The notes under the pieces: model-generated | What the model saw: the letters and a program-made list of their open reading frames with translations, nothing else | Told to the model about the DNA's origin: nothing | The model's database searches: none | Program-made: the position numbers and the translations under genes | Origin: Halanaerobiales bacterium | Lineage (GTDB): Bacteria > Bacillota_F > Halanaerobiia > DY22613 | Length of the DNA: 25,298 bases | Reading direction: 5' to 3' | NCBI GenBank assembly: GCA_023128035.1 | Contig: JAGMES010000060.1 | Location: forward strand, 1-25,298 | Shown here: piece after piece, positions 1 to 8,255 of the stretch | How the letters are laid out: each line of letters begins with the position of its first letter | Position numbering within the stretch: position 1 is the first letter of the stretch

Positions 1-123
1 ATATTTAAGAACAAAATCCAGAAGCATTCATTCGGAGGCTACAGTTGCCTGTTTTCTAAGGACAAGTATTTTTTGCATTATTGAAAAAAGCAGTCGATTT
101 ACCATAAGTAAAATAATTAAATC

Positions 124-165
124 GAAGCAAGCAGAACCCTTGGATTATGAGGATTGGCTCGCTTC
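124..165 (-). terminator. Probable rho-independent terminator of the ArsR-type operon
   Basis: Positions 124-132 pair with 157-165 (9-bp stem, one G-U pair on the minus-strand RNA). Read on the minus strand the stem is followed by a T-rich stretch. It lies 32 bp past the stop of the ArsR-type gene. The loop is long (about 24 nt) but holds a weaker inner pairing. The first 120 bases of the window show no gene. Confidence 0.5.
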
Positions 166-196
166 TTAGGTGTATAGAACTTTAGACTGTCCAGTC

Positions 197-745
197 TTAG
201 TCATTTTCACATAATTGATATATTCCATTTTCTCGCTGAAAAATCTTTTCACCTACCATCTCTCTTCGTATTGTGCAGAAGTCATCATGAAATTCAGTAA
301 TAATCAAATTCACTTCTTTTTCTGAATACACTCTGCCTTTTTCAAATTTTTTAGCAATCTCTTCAAGAATAATTCTTCTTTTTTTACGCTGTACTGGGAT
401 GGCTTTTAATTTACCATATTCTAAAAATGCATCAAGGACTTTTTTTCGGTATTGTTCGACCCTGGCTTCCTGTACTTTCTTTTCAATATCTTCAACATTA
501 ATTAATTCTTTTAAAGTCTTATCCAAAAGTTCTTTGCGAAGATGATATATAACATAATACTGTTCTTTTTCTGAATAAACAAAGCCTACATCTTCCAACT
601 TTTTCAGATGAAAGGAGATAGTTGAAGCAGATAACTGTAACCTTTCTGCTAATAACTCGACATACAGGGGTTTTTCCATCAAAGCGTTAATAATCAATAG
701 TCTTGAACGATCAGCAAGAGCCTTAAAAAGTTTGATCGATTTCAA
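197..745 (-). CDS. ArsR-family winged-helix regulator with C-terminal DUF2087 domain
   Basis: A predicted DNA-binding transcriptional regulator of 182 aa. Residues 1-70 form an ArsR-type winged helix (FKALADRSRL start, recognition helix near STISFHLKKLEDVG at 41-54). Residues about 100-177 resemble the DUF2087 domain (RKKRRIILEEIAKKF, then YSEKEVNLII and HDDFCTIRREMV). The classical ArsR metal-binding cysteine pair in the recognition helix is absent, so it is probably not an arsenic or cadmium sensor; its signal is unknown. The start chosen is TTG at 745: GGAGGGG lies 6 bases upstream, whereas a TTG at 760 falls inside that ribosome-binding site. With this start the gene begins one base after the stop of the upstream gene, implying translational coupling. 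Autoregulation of the strong promoter near 1227-1255 is inferred from context. Confidence 0.85.
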   Translation of the reverse strand: MKSIKLFKALADRSRLLIINALMEKPLYVELLAERLQLSASTISFHLKKLEDVGFVYSEKEQYYVIYHLRKELLDKTLKELINVEDIEKKVQEARVEQYRKKVLDAFLEYGKLKAIPVQRKKRRIILEEIAKKFEKGRVYSEKEVNLIITEFHDDFCTIRREMVGEKIFQRENGIYQLCEND

Positions 746-746
746 A

Positions 747-1181
747 TTACTCCCCTCCAAAAATTCTTTGATAATGTTCCTTAAAGATTTTCTTAACCTC
801 TTCTGCCATATTTAACTTCTCCTGTTCTTTATGATAATCCTCTAATTTGCCAAACTCTTTATCTTTTAGAGCCTTCTCTTTCCAGGGAGCAGAAATTTTC
901 TCAAAAAAGCTCATATAAGCAGCGTATAATTGTTCATGCTTATTTTCATATTGTGCAATATGTTCTTTAAGATGTGGAATTTTCAAGGCAACGTAGACAT
1001 TCTGATAACTTGTATTGAACATCTTTTGAAAAATATCTACGACGTTACACTTGATCTTTCCAAGAATGAACTCATCCATACTGCCACCTTCTTTAGCTTT
1101 CAGTGCCTTTTGATTTAAATCCTTTATCACCTTATCCAAAGTTTCTAGATATTCTAGTTTGAGTTGTTCATTTTTTTTCAT
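747..1181 (-). CDS. Conserved-looking helical protein of unknown function
   Basis: A 144-aa, highly charged, lysine- and glutamate-rich protein with no signal peptide and no membrane segment, so presumably cytoplasmic. It looks mostly helical, with likely coiled segments at both ends and a more hydrophobic middle (FNTSYQNVYVALKIPHLKEH). I do not recognise a named family and see no catalytic motif. The start is well supported: GAGGAGG lies 6-8 bases before the ATG, and a perfect consensus promoter is 46 bp upstream. It is the first gene of a two-gene operon; its stop TAA is one base from the TTG start of the ArsR-type regulator. That pairing suggests its product or function is what the regulator controls, possibly a stress or drug-sensing protein, but this is only inference. 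Confidence 0.8.
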   Translation of the reverse strand: MKKNEQLKLEYLETLDKVIKDLNQKALKAKEGGSMDEFILGKIKCNVVDIFQKMFNTSYQNVYVALKIPHLKEHIAQYENKHEQLYAAYMSFFEKISAPWKEKALKDKEFGKLEDYHKEQEKLNMAEEVKKIFKEHYQRIFGGE

Positions 1182-1226
1182 GATTATACCTCCTCAATAA
1201 TTTTTATTTTGATATCTGTCAAATTA

Positions 1227-1255
1227 ATTATAACAATCGAAATAGATTTTGTCAA
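1227..1255 (-). promoter_or_regulatory. Perfect sigma-A-type promoter with an embedded inverted repeat
   Basis: On the minus strand the -35 box is TTGACA (1250-1255), the spacer is exactly 17 bp, and the -10 box is TATAAT (1227-1232). The spacer contains AATC-n6-GATT (1236-1249), a small dyad that could be bound by the ArsR-type protein encoded downstream. Promoter confidence is high; the operator role is inference. Confidence 0.85.
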
Positions 1256-1345
1256 TCTAATTTTATGGTTATAGAAATATATTTATTGGTTAAATGCCGG
1301 TTTATGAAAGATAAAGATAGTTGAAAAATGTTCCTTAAAACATAA

Positions 1346-1395
1346 AAATCTCTCTGGAGGTTTATATGTTAAAACTTATAAGCTCAGAGAGATTT
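1346..1395 (-). terminator. Terminator of the VOC-protein gene
   Basis: A 12-bp stem (1346-1357 with 1384-1395, one G-U pair) encloses a 26-nt loop with partial further pairing. On the minus strand it is followed directly by TTTTTATGTTTT. It separates the VOC gene from the promoter of the next operon. Confidence 0.75.
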
Positions 1396-1453
1396 GTTAT
1401 CTATTTTCTATATATGCCATTAAACGCAACCTTGCACCTAACTGCAAAATTTA

Positions 1454-1828
1454 CTAATTTAACTTCTCTACCAATTCTAATCTTTCGCCATCAGGGCCAA
1501 CGAAGAAAATAATCTTCATCTCTTCATTTACCTGTATTGGCTCATCATATAAGAACTCTACTTCCAATTTTTTGAGTCTTTTAACCTCGGCCTCAATGTC
1601 TTTTACTCGAAAAGCAATATGATCTATCGCTCCAACTTGACGAGTATTATATTCTCGATCTAGATACTGAACAAATTCGATCACTTGTGTACCCGCTTTT
1701 ACAAAAACTAGCTTAACCTTCTCATCTTTATGACTATACATATACTCACATCCCAAAGCTTGGGAATAAAATTCTAGTGAGCATTCGCAGTCTTTAACCA
1801 CTAAACCGATATGTTCTACATCAAACAT
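1454..1828 (-). CDS. VOC-superfamily metalloprotein (glyoxalase / methylmalonyl-CoA epimerase type)
   Basis: A 124-aa single-domain protein with two beta-alpha-beta-beta-beta modules of the vicinal oxygen chelate fold. The four expected metal ligands can be placed: H6 (VEHIGLVV), E51 (VIEFVQY), H70 (IDHIAFRV) and E118 (RLELVE). That H/E/H/E pattern occurs in glyoxalase I and methylmalonyl-CoA epimerase relatives. It is near the size of a typical small VOC enzyme and is complete. A GAGGGGGG ribosome-binding site precedes the ATG. It stands alone between two terminators, just downstream of the sugar-acid operon. The substrate is unknown; detoxification of methylglyoxal from triose intermediates would fit the neighbourhood but is not shown by the sequence. 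Confidence 0.85.
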   Translation of the reverse strand: MFDVEHIGLVVKDCECSLEFYSQALGCEYMYSHKDEKVKLVFVKAGTQVIEFVQYLDREYNTRQVGAIDHIAFRVKDIEAEVKRLKKLEVEFLYDEPIQVNEEMKIIFFVGPDGERLELVEKLN

Positions 1829-1926
1829 TTGATACCCCCCTCTATTTTAGCCACGGATAACGATTATTTTTCAACCATCTTTTCATATTCAACCTAGAAT
1901 TCAAAGAACCTTTATCTAAATAGAAC

Positions 1927-1959
1927 AAAGCCCAAGAAGTTTTTCTCTCCTTGAGCTTT
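1927..1959 (-). terminator. Terminator at the end of the sugar-acid operon
   Basis: Stem 1927-1936 with 1950-1959 (10 bp, one G-U pair in the minus-strand RNA). The minus strand then reads through a moderately T-rich tail. It lies 16 bp after the stop of the alcohol dehydrogenase, the last gene of the dgoD operon. Confidence 0.55.
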
Positions 1960-1974
1960 TATTTGTATTGAATA

Positions 1975-3060
1975 TTAAAAGTTTTCTACACTAAGCTTAT
2001 CAATCAACTTAATCGCTTCAACCACCATCTCTGGTGTTACTTCCATAGGCATATTTTTCATATCATTAGCATCACATGCTACCTTAGCAACTTTCATTAG
2101 ATCTTCTTCGGTAAGGTCAGCGATTTCTGAAAGCTTAATAGGTACACCACATTCTTTTGATAGTTTTATCTCTGTCAAAAGTTCATCTTCGCTACGATTT
2201 TCTAATGCAAGAAGACAAAGATTGCCAAAACCCACTAGTAGTCCATGTCCGGTATGATGAGCTGCTGGAATATTTGTAAAGCCAAAATATACTGAGTGGG
2301 ATGCGGCTCCTCTGCATTTCTCTCCACCTAAGATAGATGACATACCAGCATATAGAATAATTGCATCAATTACATACTCAAAGCTATCAGTAACTTCCTG
2401 CTTTTCAATAGCTTCTTTTGCCACTGGGCCAAACTCTTCAATAATCTCATAGCATATCTTTCCGTTAGTAATACCGCCGATTGTCCAACTTGTTCTCGGA
2501 ATATTACTAGTAGTCGCTCTTAGTTCATACCATTTTGCTAATGTGTCACCCATACCTGCATAAAACCATTTTGTAGGTGCATTTACAATTATACTAGTAT
2601 CAACAAATATACTAGTTGGGCAAGCGGAGTTTGGCGTATTCTCAACATAAACTCCCATATCATTGTGAATTATGGAAAGAGGTGTATATGCAGCACAAGT
2701 AGCAGCGATTGTCGGAACAGTAATACAAGGAATTTCACTCATATAAGCTGCAGCTTTTCCTGTATCTAAAGCTTTTCCACCACCTACTGTGATCAATAAC
2801 TCAGCACCTTTTTCTTTGGCGATTTTGCTAATATTCTTGATGTTTTCCCAGGTAGTTTCACCACCATACCATTCAACTCCAACAACTTCTATTCCTGCTT
2901 CATTTAAAATTTTTAAGAGCTGTTCTTTTACAGCATTTAAAGCTTTCTTACCTCCGATAACTAATACTTTTTCTGCTATATCTCTACTAAACTGACCGAT
3001 ACCTTGTAATACTCCTTCTCCTCTATTATACGCGGATGGAATTTTTACATTTACTACCAT
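1975..3060 (-). CDS. Iron/zinc-containing alcohol dehydrogenase, glycerol dehydrogenase (GldA) type
   Basis: A 361-aa NAD-dependent dehydrogenase of the group III (GldA-like) alcohol dehydrogenase family. The nucleotide-binding motif is GGGKALDTGK at 93-102. The expected metal ligands are present: D172 (GMGDTLAKWYE), H255 (AASHSVYFG) and H272 (HHTGHG). Length matches glycerol dehydrogenases (about 365 aa). The ATG has GGAGG 7-8 bases upstream. It is the last gene of the sugar-acid operon, 33 bp after the dehydratase. In that position it most likely reduces the aldehyde released by the neighbouring aldolase (glyceraldehyde to glycerol, glycolaldehyde to ethylene glycol, or lactaldehyde to propanediol) and regenerates NAD+. 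Family assignment is firm; the physiological substrate is inferred. Confidence 0.9.
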   Translation of the reverse strand: MVVNVKIPSAYNRGEGVLQGIGQFSRDIAEKVLVIGGKKALNAVKEQLLKILNEAGIEVVGVEWYGGETTWENIKNISKIAKEKGAELLITVGGGKALDTGKAAAYMSEIPCITVPTIAATCAAYTPLSIIHNDMGVYVENTPNSACPTSIFVDTSIIVNAPTKWFYAGMGDTLAKWYELRATTSNIPRTSWTIGGITNGKICYEIIEEFGPVAKEAIEKQEVTDSFEYVIDAIILYAGMSSILGGEKCRGAASHSVYFGFTNIPAAHHTGHGLLVGFGNLCLLALENRSEDELLTEIKLSKECGVPIKLSEIADLTEEDLMKVAKVACDANDMKNMPMEVTPEMVVEAIKLIDKLSVENF

Positions 3061-3093
3061 TATAGTACCTCCAATTTTAAAAATTCATTTCCA

Positions 3094-4818
3094 TCATTCT
3101 GGTAACTTTATATATGCACCGTCAATTGCAGATGCTGCAAATCGAGTATAAATGCCTAAAGTTCCTCTATTAAATCTGTGTTCAGGTTTTTTCCAATTTC
3201 TACGGCGTTCTTCTAAAATTATCTCAATTTCTTTTAATGATTTCTCTTCTCCAGCAATTCCAACAATATTTATGGAACGGTTATCAATATTTATTTCTAT
3301 CAAATCTCCGTCTTCAACTAATGCTATTGGGCCACCTTCAACTGCTTCCGGAGAAATATGACCAATCGCTGGGCCTCTTGTAGCGCCAGAAAAACGTCCA
3401 TCAGTAATTAACGCGGTAGATTTCATAAGCTCAGGATCAGAAGCTATGGCTTCAGTTGTATAAAACAGTTCTGGCATCCCTGATCCTTTTGGCCCTTCAT
3501 AACGAATAATAATCACATCACCTGGTTTAATTTTTTTAGTAATAACCGCATCTAAACCTTCTTCTTCACTATCAAAAACTTTTGCCTTTCCTACAAAATT
3601 CCACATAGAAGGATCAACAGCAGAATGTTTTACTACAGCTCCCAAAGGAGCTAAGTTACCTTTTAAGATAGCAATTGCTCCAGCTGATTGAATAGGATTT
3701 TCTTTTTGTAAAATTACTTTTTCAGCTGCAGGCATACCTTCTGGTTTTTTATCCATATTCTTCAAATAACCAAATTCACCTAAATTAGCTAAATTTTCGC
3801 CTAAAGTTTTCCCAGTTACAGTCATGACATCGAGATGTAAAAACTCTTTAATCTCATTCATAATCTTAGGCACACCACCAGCATACCAGAAATATTGAGT
3901 AAAATACTGTCCACTTGGTTTTACATTTGCAAGAAAGGGAATCTTACGATGGATTTCATCAAACTTGTCTGCATCAATCTCTATTCCCAATTCATGTGCA
4001 ATTGCTGGAATGTGTAATAAGGCATTGCTAGAACCTCCAATGGCTGCATGAACCATGATAGCATTTTCAAAAGCTTTTGGAGTTAGAATATCTTCTGGTG
4101 TAATTCCTAAATCGATTAACTTTAAAAGATATTCTGTTGAAACTTCTGCCATTTCTTCCAATATCGAGCTATTCGCTGGAATTAAAGCTGAGCCTGGTAA
4201 AGCTAAACCTAATGTTTCAGCAATTACCTGCATAGTTGATGCTGTCCCCATAAACTGGCAAGCACCACAAGTTGGACATGCATTCTGTTGAAAATACTTA
4301 AATTCTTCTTCACTAATTTCTCCACGCTGAAGCTTCACGCTGTATGTTCCAACTTCTTCCAAAGTGAGTCCATTTGGGCCTGGAGCCATTGCACCACCTG
4401 GAATATGAATCACTGGTAAATTAATTCTCGCAGCAGACATCAAATGAGCTGGAACAGATTTATCACATGAAGATATCAATAACATACCATCATATGGTGC
4501 TGCAAGAGCCTGAATTTCGACCATATTCGCAATCATTTCCCGGGAAACTAAAGAATAGTTCATCCCATCATGGCCTTGAGCAATTCCATCACAGATGTCA
4601 GAGACTGTTACAGGGGCTCCTTTACCATCATTTCCATCCACTGTCTCTACAGCAACCTTTACTAATCTATTTAAGTGAAAACTACCTGGATGTCCATATC
4701 CATAGGTGCTCCCGATCATAATCTGTTTTTTATCTAAATCTTCAATTCTCCAATCCATTCCCATCCGTAATGCATCAATTTCAGGGCCAATTTCTCTGAT
4801 TCTTTGACTTCTTAACAT
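3094..4818 (-). CDS. IlvD/Edd-family sugar-acid dehydratase, YjhG/YagF-like
   Basis: A 574-aa Fe-S dehydratase expected to convert an aldonate to its 2-keto-3-deoxy acid. Start chosen: ATG at 4818, with GAGGTG 6 bases upstream; a GTG at 4866 has no such site. Family motifs: SSCDKSVPA (117-124, with the lysine that is carbamylated in relatives at 120) and CPTCGACQFMGTASTM (181-196). MGTASTM and KAFENAIMVHAAIGGS are typical of sugar-acid dehydratases rather than the branched-chain amino acid enzyme IlvD, and no ilv genes are nearby. The cysteine usually found in the PCN-x-HL motif is glycine here (G45 in GHPGSFHL), while C76 appears in SDICDG, as I recall for YjhG/YagF xylonate dehydratases. 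Operon position, between aldolase and alcohol dehydrogenase, supports sugar-acid use. The exact substrate (pentonate or hexonate) is unknown. Confidence 0.87.
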   Translation of the reverse strand: MLRSQRIREIGPEIDALRMGMDWRIEDLDKKQIMIGSTYGYGHPGSFHLNRLVKVAVETVDGNDGKGAPVTVSDICDGIAQGHDGMNYSLVSREMIANMVEIQALAAPYDGMLLISSCDKSVPAHLMSAARINLPVIHIPGGAMAPGPNGLTLEEVGTYSVKLQRGEISEEEFKYFQQNACPTCGACQFMGTASTMQVIAETLGLALPGSALIPANSSILEEMAEVSTEYLLKLIDLGITPEDILTPKAFENAIMVHAAIGGSSNALLHIPAIAHELGIEIDADKFDEIHRKIPFLANVKPSGQYFTQYFWYAGGVPKIMNEIKEFLHLDVMTVTGKTLGENLANLGEFGYLKNMDKKPEGMPAAEKVILQKENPIQSAGAIAILKGNLAPLGAVVKHSAVDPSMWNFVGKAKVFDSEEEGLDAVITKKIKPGDVIIIRYEGPKGSGMPELFYTTEAIASDPELMKSTALITDGRFSGATRGPAIGHISPEAVEGGPIALVEDGDLIEINIDNRSINIVGIAGEEKSLKEIEIILEERRRNWKKPEHRFNRGTLGIYTRFAASAIDGAYIKLPE

Positions 4819-4902
4819 ATATAACACCTCTTCAGTAAAATGAGTAATATGAAAACAAGCAATCACTCAAAGTTCAAATGTGATTGCTTTTCAGTCCAAA
4901 TT

Positions 4903-5661
4903 TTAAGCTAAATAATCTTTCACAATTTTTCTTGCTGCATCGGTAATGATACCCACATCCACAGAAATACTTATATATTTCACTCCAAGATCTCTATAAA
5001 AATGTGCTTTATCAACATTATCAGCAAATGTTCCGATCAAAACATTTGCTTTTGCTGCCTTTTCACAAACTTCTTTAATCTTTTCTACAACTAGCGGATG
5101 ATCTACCTGACCTGGCAAGCCAAGGGAACTTGATAAATCATATGGGCCAATAAAAAGTACATCCAAGCCAGTGGTAAGAATCTCATCAAGATTTCTTATC
5201 CCTTCCATACCTTCTATGTGTCCAATTACCATTGTTTCTTCATTAGCACTAGCAAAATAATCCTTCTTATCTCTAGATGAATAATCTGCTGCTCGAACAT
5301 ATCTACATAATCCACGCTCTCCTACAGGAGTAAATTTAGCAGATTTGACTAACTTTAAAGCTTCTTCTTTTGTGTTTATCTGGGGAACCTGAACACCTGC
5401 CGCTCCCATATCCAATGCTCTTTGAACAAGACCTTCTTCATTAGCATAAATACGGATAATAGGAGCAACTCCTCTTAACTCTGCCGCTCTGATCAAATTT
5501 TGGCAAGTTTCAAAAGAATTTGGACCATGTTCAATATCTAAAATGACATAATCAAAACCAGCCAATCCAAATATCTCAACAACAGCAGGATCTGCTAATT
5601 TCATAAACGTTCCTAAAACAGAATTTCCTGCAACCATTTTTTCCTTTAAATTATTTTTCAT
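4903..5661 (-). CDS. HpcH/HpaI-family class II aldolase for 2-keto-3-deoxy acids
   Basis: A 252-aa divalent-metal-dependent aldolase. It is expected to split a 2-keto-3-deoxy sugar acid into pyruvate and an aldehyde. Family motifs: LDIEHGP (41-47, catalytic His45), R70, GVQVPQI (89-95), metal ligands E150 (GHIEGMEG) and D175 (IGPYDLSSSLG). This resembles 2-keto-3-deoxy-L-rhamnonate aldolase and 4-hydroxy-2-oxoheptanedioate aldolase. Length is normal. Start chosen is ATG at 5661 with GAGGG upstream; longer in-frame versions would overlap the regulator gene. It begins 10 bp after the regulator stop and is followed by the dehydratase, so it is operonic. With the dehydratase and the alcohol dehydrogenase it could form a non-phosphorylative route. 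Substrate specificity cannot be read from the sequence. Confidence 0.9.
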   Translation of the reverse strand: MKNNLKEKMVAGNSVLGTFMKLADPAVVEIFGLAGFDYVILDIEHGPNSFETCQNLIRAAELRGVAPIIRIYANEEGLVQRALDMGAAGVQVPQINTKEEALKLVKSAKFTPVGERGLCRYVRAADYSSRDKKDYFASANEETMVIGHIEGMEGIRNLDEILTTGLDVLFIGPYDLSSSLGLPGQVDHPLVVEKIKEVCEKAAKANVLIGTFADNVDKAHFYRDLGVKYISISVDVGIITDAARKIVKDYLA

Positions 5662-5671
5662 GATAATCCCT

Positions 5672-6385
5672 CTATTTCTCAAAAGCTTGTTTTTCAGAAA
5701 TAACTTTATTGTGAATTTCATTTAATAAATTTTGTCTGGTAGAACAAAGATGTTTAATCATCAGCTCAGCTGCCAATTCTTTATCCTTAACTTTAACAGC
5801 TTCTAAAATATCTTTATGATCTTTTGCAGAACTTTCTTTCCCTTTAGGAATTTCAACAATAATCTGACCCAATGTTTTAATCATATTAATTAAAACTACA
5901 TTTTGAGTAGCCTCAAAAATTATGATATGAAATTTCTCATCAGGCTCTAAATATGGTTTACTCTCTTCAAGACGTTGAAGCATCTCTTCTACGCATTTTT
6001 CTAATTCTATTAATTGTTCTGGTGTTATCCTCTCTACTGCTAATTTAATTGCTTCTGGTTCTATGATTAGTCTTGTTTCCAATACGCTAAATCTGACATC
6101 TTCTAAATAAAAAGACATCAAATTTAAAGAGCTCAAACCTCGATCGTAGCTTTGTGAGATATAATAACCTTCTCCTGGATTTGACTCAATTAATCCTAAA
6201 ACAGATAAGGATTTCAAAGCTTCACGTAATGACATTCTACTAGTACCAAACATCTCTGTCATTTTACGTTCGGAAGGTAGACGATCACCAGGTTTTAACT
6301 CTCCTTTCAAAACACTTTCTTTAATTTGTTCCATAATTTTTTCATAAATTAGAGGTTTCTTTAATTTTTCAAACACCGAACTCAT
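5672..6385 (-). CDS. GntR-family (FadR/FCD) regulator of the sugar-acid operon, DgoR/UxuR-like
   Basis: A 237-aa transcription factor. Residues 12-75 are a GntR winged helix (RLPSERKMTEMFGTSRMSLR at 35-54). Residues about 95-222 are an all-helical FCD ligand domain with metal-ligand candidates D149, H153, H190 and H212. FCD regulators such as DgoR, UxuR and ExuR usually repress sugar-acid operons and are released by the acid. The gene sits inside the operon, 16 bp after dctM and 10 bp before the aldolase. A TGGT-n3-ACCA dyad just downstream of the dgoD promoter is a likely target. Start is uncertain: the ATG at 6385 has GGAAGG immediately adjacent, and a GTG three codons later would have better spacing. 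Confidence 0.9.
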   Translation of the reverse strand: MSSVFEKLKKPLIYEKIMEQIKESVLKGELKPGDRLPSERKMTEMFGTSRMSLREALKSLSVLGLIESNPGEGYYISQSYDRGLSSLNLMSFYLEDVRFSVLETRLIIEPEAIKLAVERITPEQLIELEKCVEEMLQRLEESKPYLEPDEKFHIIIFEATQNVVLINMIKTLGQIIVEIPKGKESSAKDHKDILEAVKVKDKELAAELMIKHLCSTRQNLLNEIHNKVISEKQAFEK

Positions 6386-6401
6386 CCTTCCATCTGCTTC
6401 T

Positions 6402-7688
6402 CTAACCTAATAAATTAGGAATGAACAATACTAGTTGTGGGAACATAATTAACAACGCTAAAACTACTAATAAAGTTAATAGGAAGGGAATAATTGATTT
6501 AACTAATTGTTCCATCTTTATATCTGCAACACCGCAAGCAACATATAAAACTGTACCTACTGGCGGAGTAATCAAGCCTATCCCTAAGTTAATAGACATC
6601 AAAACTCCAAAATATACTGGATCAATTCCTACCGATTGTACAACAGGTAAAAGAATTGGAGCAAGAATCAGCATAGCAGGAGTTAAGTCCATAACAAATC
6701 CAACCAAAAATAGTAATACATTAGCAAGCAATAAGACTCCCAATGGAGATGTGGTAATAGATGTTAATAAATCAGCTAATTCGAAAGGCACCCGAGCAAT
6801 AGTTAACAACCACGCTGTAACCATAGCCATACCACATAAGAATAATACTATTGCAGTAGTCCTTGCAGTATTTAACATAATTTGCGGGAGATCTTTAATT
6901 TTTACCTCTTTATACACAACTAAGCCTAAAATTAATGATACTAACGCGGCTATAACTCCTGCCTCAGTCGCAGTAAATACTCCGCCAAGAATACCACCAA
7001 CAACGATAAATGGAATAACTAATGCAAGCCAAGCACTTTTGAAAGTTTGCCAAACTCTTTTTATACTAAATTTTTGCTTTTCTACACCATCAAGAATACC
7101 ATATCCATGTTTTTTACTTGTAAAATAGGTTGTGATCATTAACGCTACACCGACCATAATACCTGGAATAATACCACCTAAGAACAAACGTGCAATCGAG
7201 GTATTTGTTATAATACCATATAAAATAAATGGTATACTAGGAGGAATAATAATTCCAATTACGGCAGATGAAGCAGTAATAGCAGCAGAATAATCAGCAG
7301 GAAATTTTTGTTCAATCATTGGTGGAACTAATAAACCACCAATTGCTGCAGTATCAGCGATAGCGGAACCAGATATTCCACCAAAGAACATACTAGCAAG
7401 GATATTAACATGACCTAATCCTCCAGTAATATACCCAACTAGTGCATCAGCGAAATTTACTAATCTCTTGGCAATTCCTCCTCTATTCATGATCTCGCCT
7501 ACAAACATAAAAAATGGGATTGCCAATAACGGAAAACTATTCATACCTGAAACCATTTTCTGTGCTAATACCATAAAAGGCATATCCATTGCTGACATAA
7601 TCGCCAGATTTGATAAACCCAAACTAAAAGCTACAGGAATACCGAGTAAAACAAACAAAAATAATGTTCCTAAAAAAAGCCAGAGCAT
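6402..7688 (-). CDS. dctM: TRAP transporter large permease (DctM type)
   Basis: The 428-aa integral membrane subunit of a tripartite ATP-independent periplasmic transporter, which couples ion flow to uptake of an organic acid. It is hydrophobic throughout, with about 12 predicted membrane segments. Family signatures are GGISGSAIAD (103-112) followed by IGGLLVPPM, IIPPSIPFILYG (147-158), and a late ITPPVGTVLYVA. Length matches DctM subunits (about 425-430 aa). It starts 20 bp after dctQ with GAGGGG upstream of the ATG. It is followed by the GntR regulator. The substrate is inferred from the operon to be a sugar acid such as galactonate. Confidence 0.95.
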   Translation of the reverse strand: MLWLFLGTLFLFVLLGIPVAFSLGLSNLAIMSAMDMPFMVLAQKMVSGMNSFPLLAIPFFMFVGEIMNRGGIAKRLVNFADALVGYITGGLGHVNILASMFFGGISGSAIADTAAIGGLLVPPMIEQKFPADYSAAITASSAVIGIIIPPSIPFILYGIITNTSIARLFLGGIIPGIMVGVALMITTYFTSKKHGYGILDGVEKQKFSIKRVWQTFKSAWLALVIPFIVVGGILGGVFTATEAGVIAALVSLILGLVVYKEVKIKDLPQIMLNTARTTAIVLFLCGMAMVTAWLLTIARVPFELADLLTSITTSPLGVLLLANVLLFLVGFVMDLTPAMLILAPILLPVVQSVGIDPVYFGVLMSINLGIGLITPPVGTVLYVACGVADIKMEQLVKSIIPFLLTLLVVLALLIMFPQLVLFIPNLLG

Positions 7689-7708
7689 TGATATTCACCC
7701 CTCAACCT

Positions 7709-8188
7709 TTACTTTAATTCACTTATTAATTCTTGCACATGTTCGCTAATTTTACTAATATTTATTAAAACCATTAAAGCTGCACTGATTGGAACAATCA
7801 TATAGATAGTTTTCATTGGTATATATAAAGCCGGAGAAACATTAGTCGCTGAAGTTGCTACATACCATCCATAGTAAGTTAAAAAAGAAACGACAATCAA
7901 AATTCCTAAATCACCTATCAATCTAAAGATAAGTTTAATCTTTTGTGATGGCATTTTTTCTACAATAAAATCTAAACCGATATGTTCATTATCTACATAG
8001 GCTAGAACTGCTCCTAAGAAAGATATCCATATAAAAATAAAACGGGATAATTCATCTGCCCAACCTAACGAACTATTTAATACATATCGACTAAATACAT
8101 TCATTCCAACGATTAAAAACATCACAACAATCAAAATCAAAATAATTGCTTTATAGGCCAATCCCGCCGTCCTGATGAAACCTTTCAT
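7709..8188 (-). CDS. dctQ: TRAP transporter small permease (DctQ type)
   Basis: A 159-aa membrane protein with four predicted transmembrane helices (about residues 10-35, 43-65, 88-110 and 128-150). The conserved DctQ stretch SSLGWADELSRFIFIWISFLG-like segment lies near residues 39-59, with the typical W-x-E-E/DE-x-x-R pattern. Length matches the family. AAGGGGAG precedes the ATG. It lies between the binding protein and the large permease, the standard dctP-dctQ-dctM order, and is separated from dctP by a hairpin that may lower its expression relative to the binding protein. Confidence 0.93.
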   Translation of the reverse strand: MKGFIRTAGLAYKAIILILIVVMFLIVGMNVFSRYVLNSSLGWADELSRFIFIWISFLGAVLAYVDNEHIGLDFIVEKMPSQKIKLIFRLIGDLGILIVVSFLTYYGWYVATSATNVSPALYIPMKTIYMIVPISAALMVLINISKISEHVQELISELK

Positions 8189-8216
8189 TTTTCACTCCCC
8201 TTACTTAAGAAGATCC

Positions 8217-8242
8217 ATGTAGAGGGTTTATGCCCTCCACAT
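8217..8242 (-). terminator. Intercistronic hairpin between dctP and dctQ
   Basis: Ten-base-pair stem (8217-8226 with 8233-8242, one G-U pair in the RNA) closing a 6-nt loop, starting 13 bp after the dctP stop. No T-run follows, so it is more likely a partial terminator or a 3'-end-stabilising element that keeps binding-protein mRNA more abundant than permease mRNA. Confidence 0.6.
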
Positions 8243-8255
8243 GTTATATTACAAA

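Noticed and set aside
1..123. Possible small gene or RNA at the left edge
   Set aside because: No open frame with a ribosome-binding site and no recognisable RNA structure beyond a short AGGC/GCCT pairing.
3094..4818. Dihydroxy-acid dehydratase of branched-chain amino acid synthesis (ilvD)
   Set aside because: Motifs such as MGTASTM fit sugar-acid dehydratases, no ilv or leu genes are near, and the operon is for sugar acids.
6421..7128. A 235-codon open frame on the plus strand opposite dctM
   Set aside because: It is antisense to a clear DctM gene, has low-complexity T/N/I/P-rich composition, no ribosome-binding site and no family resemblance.
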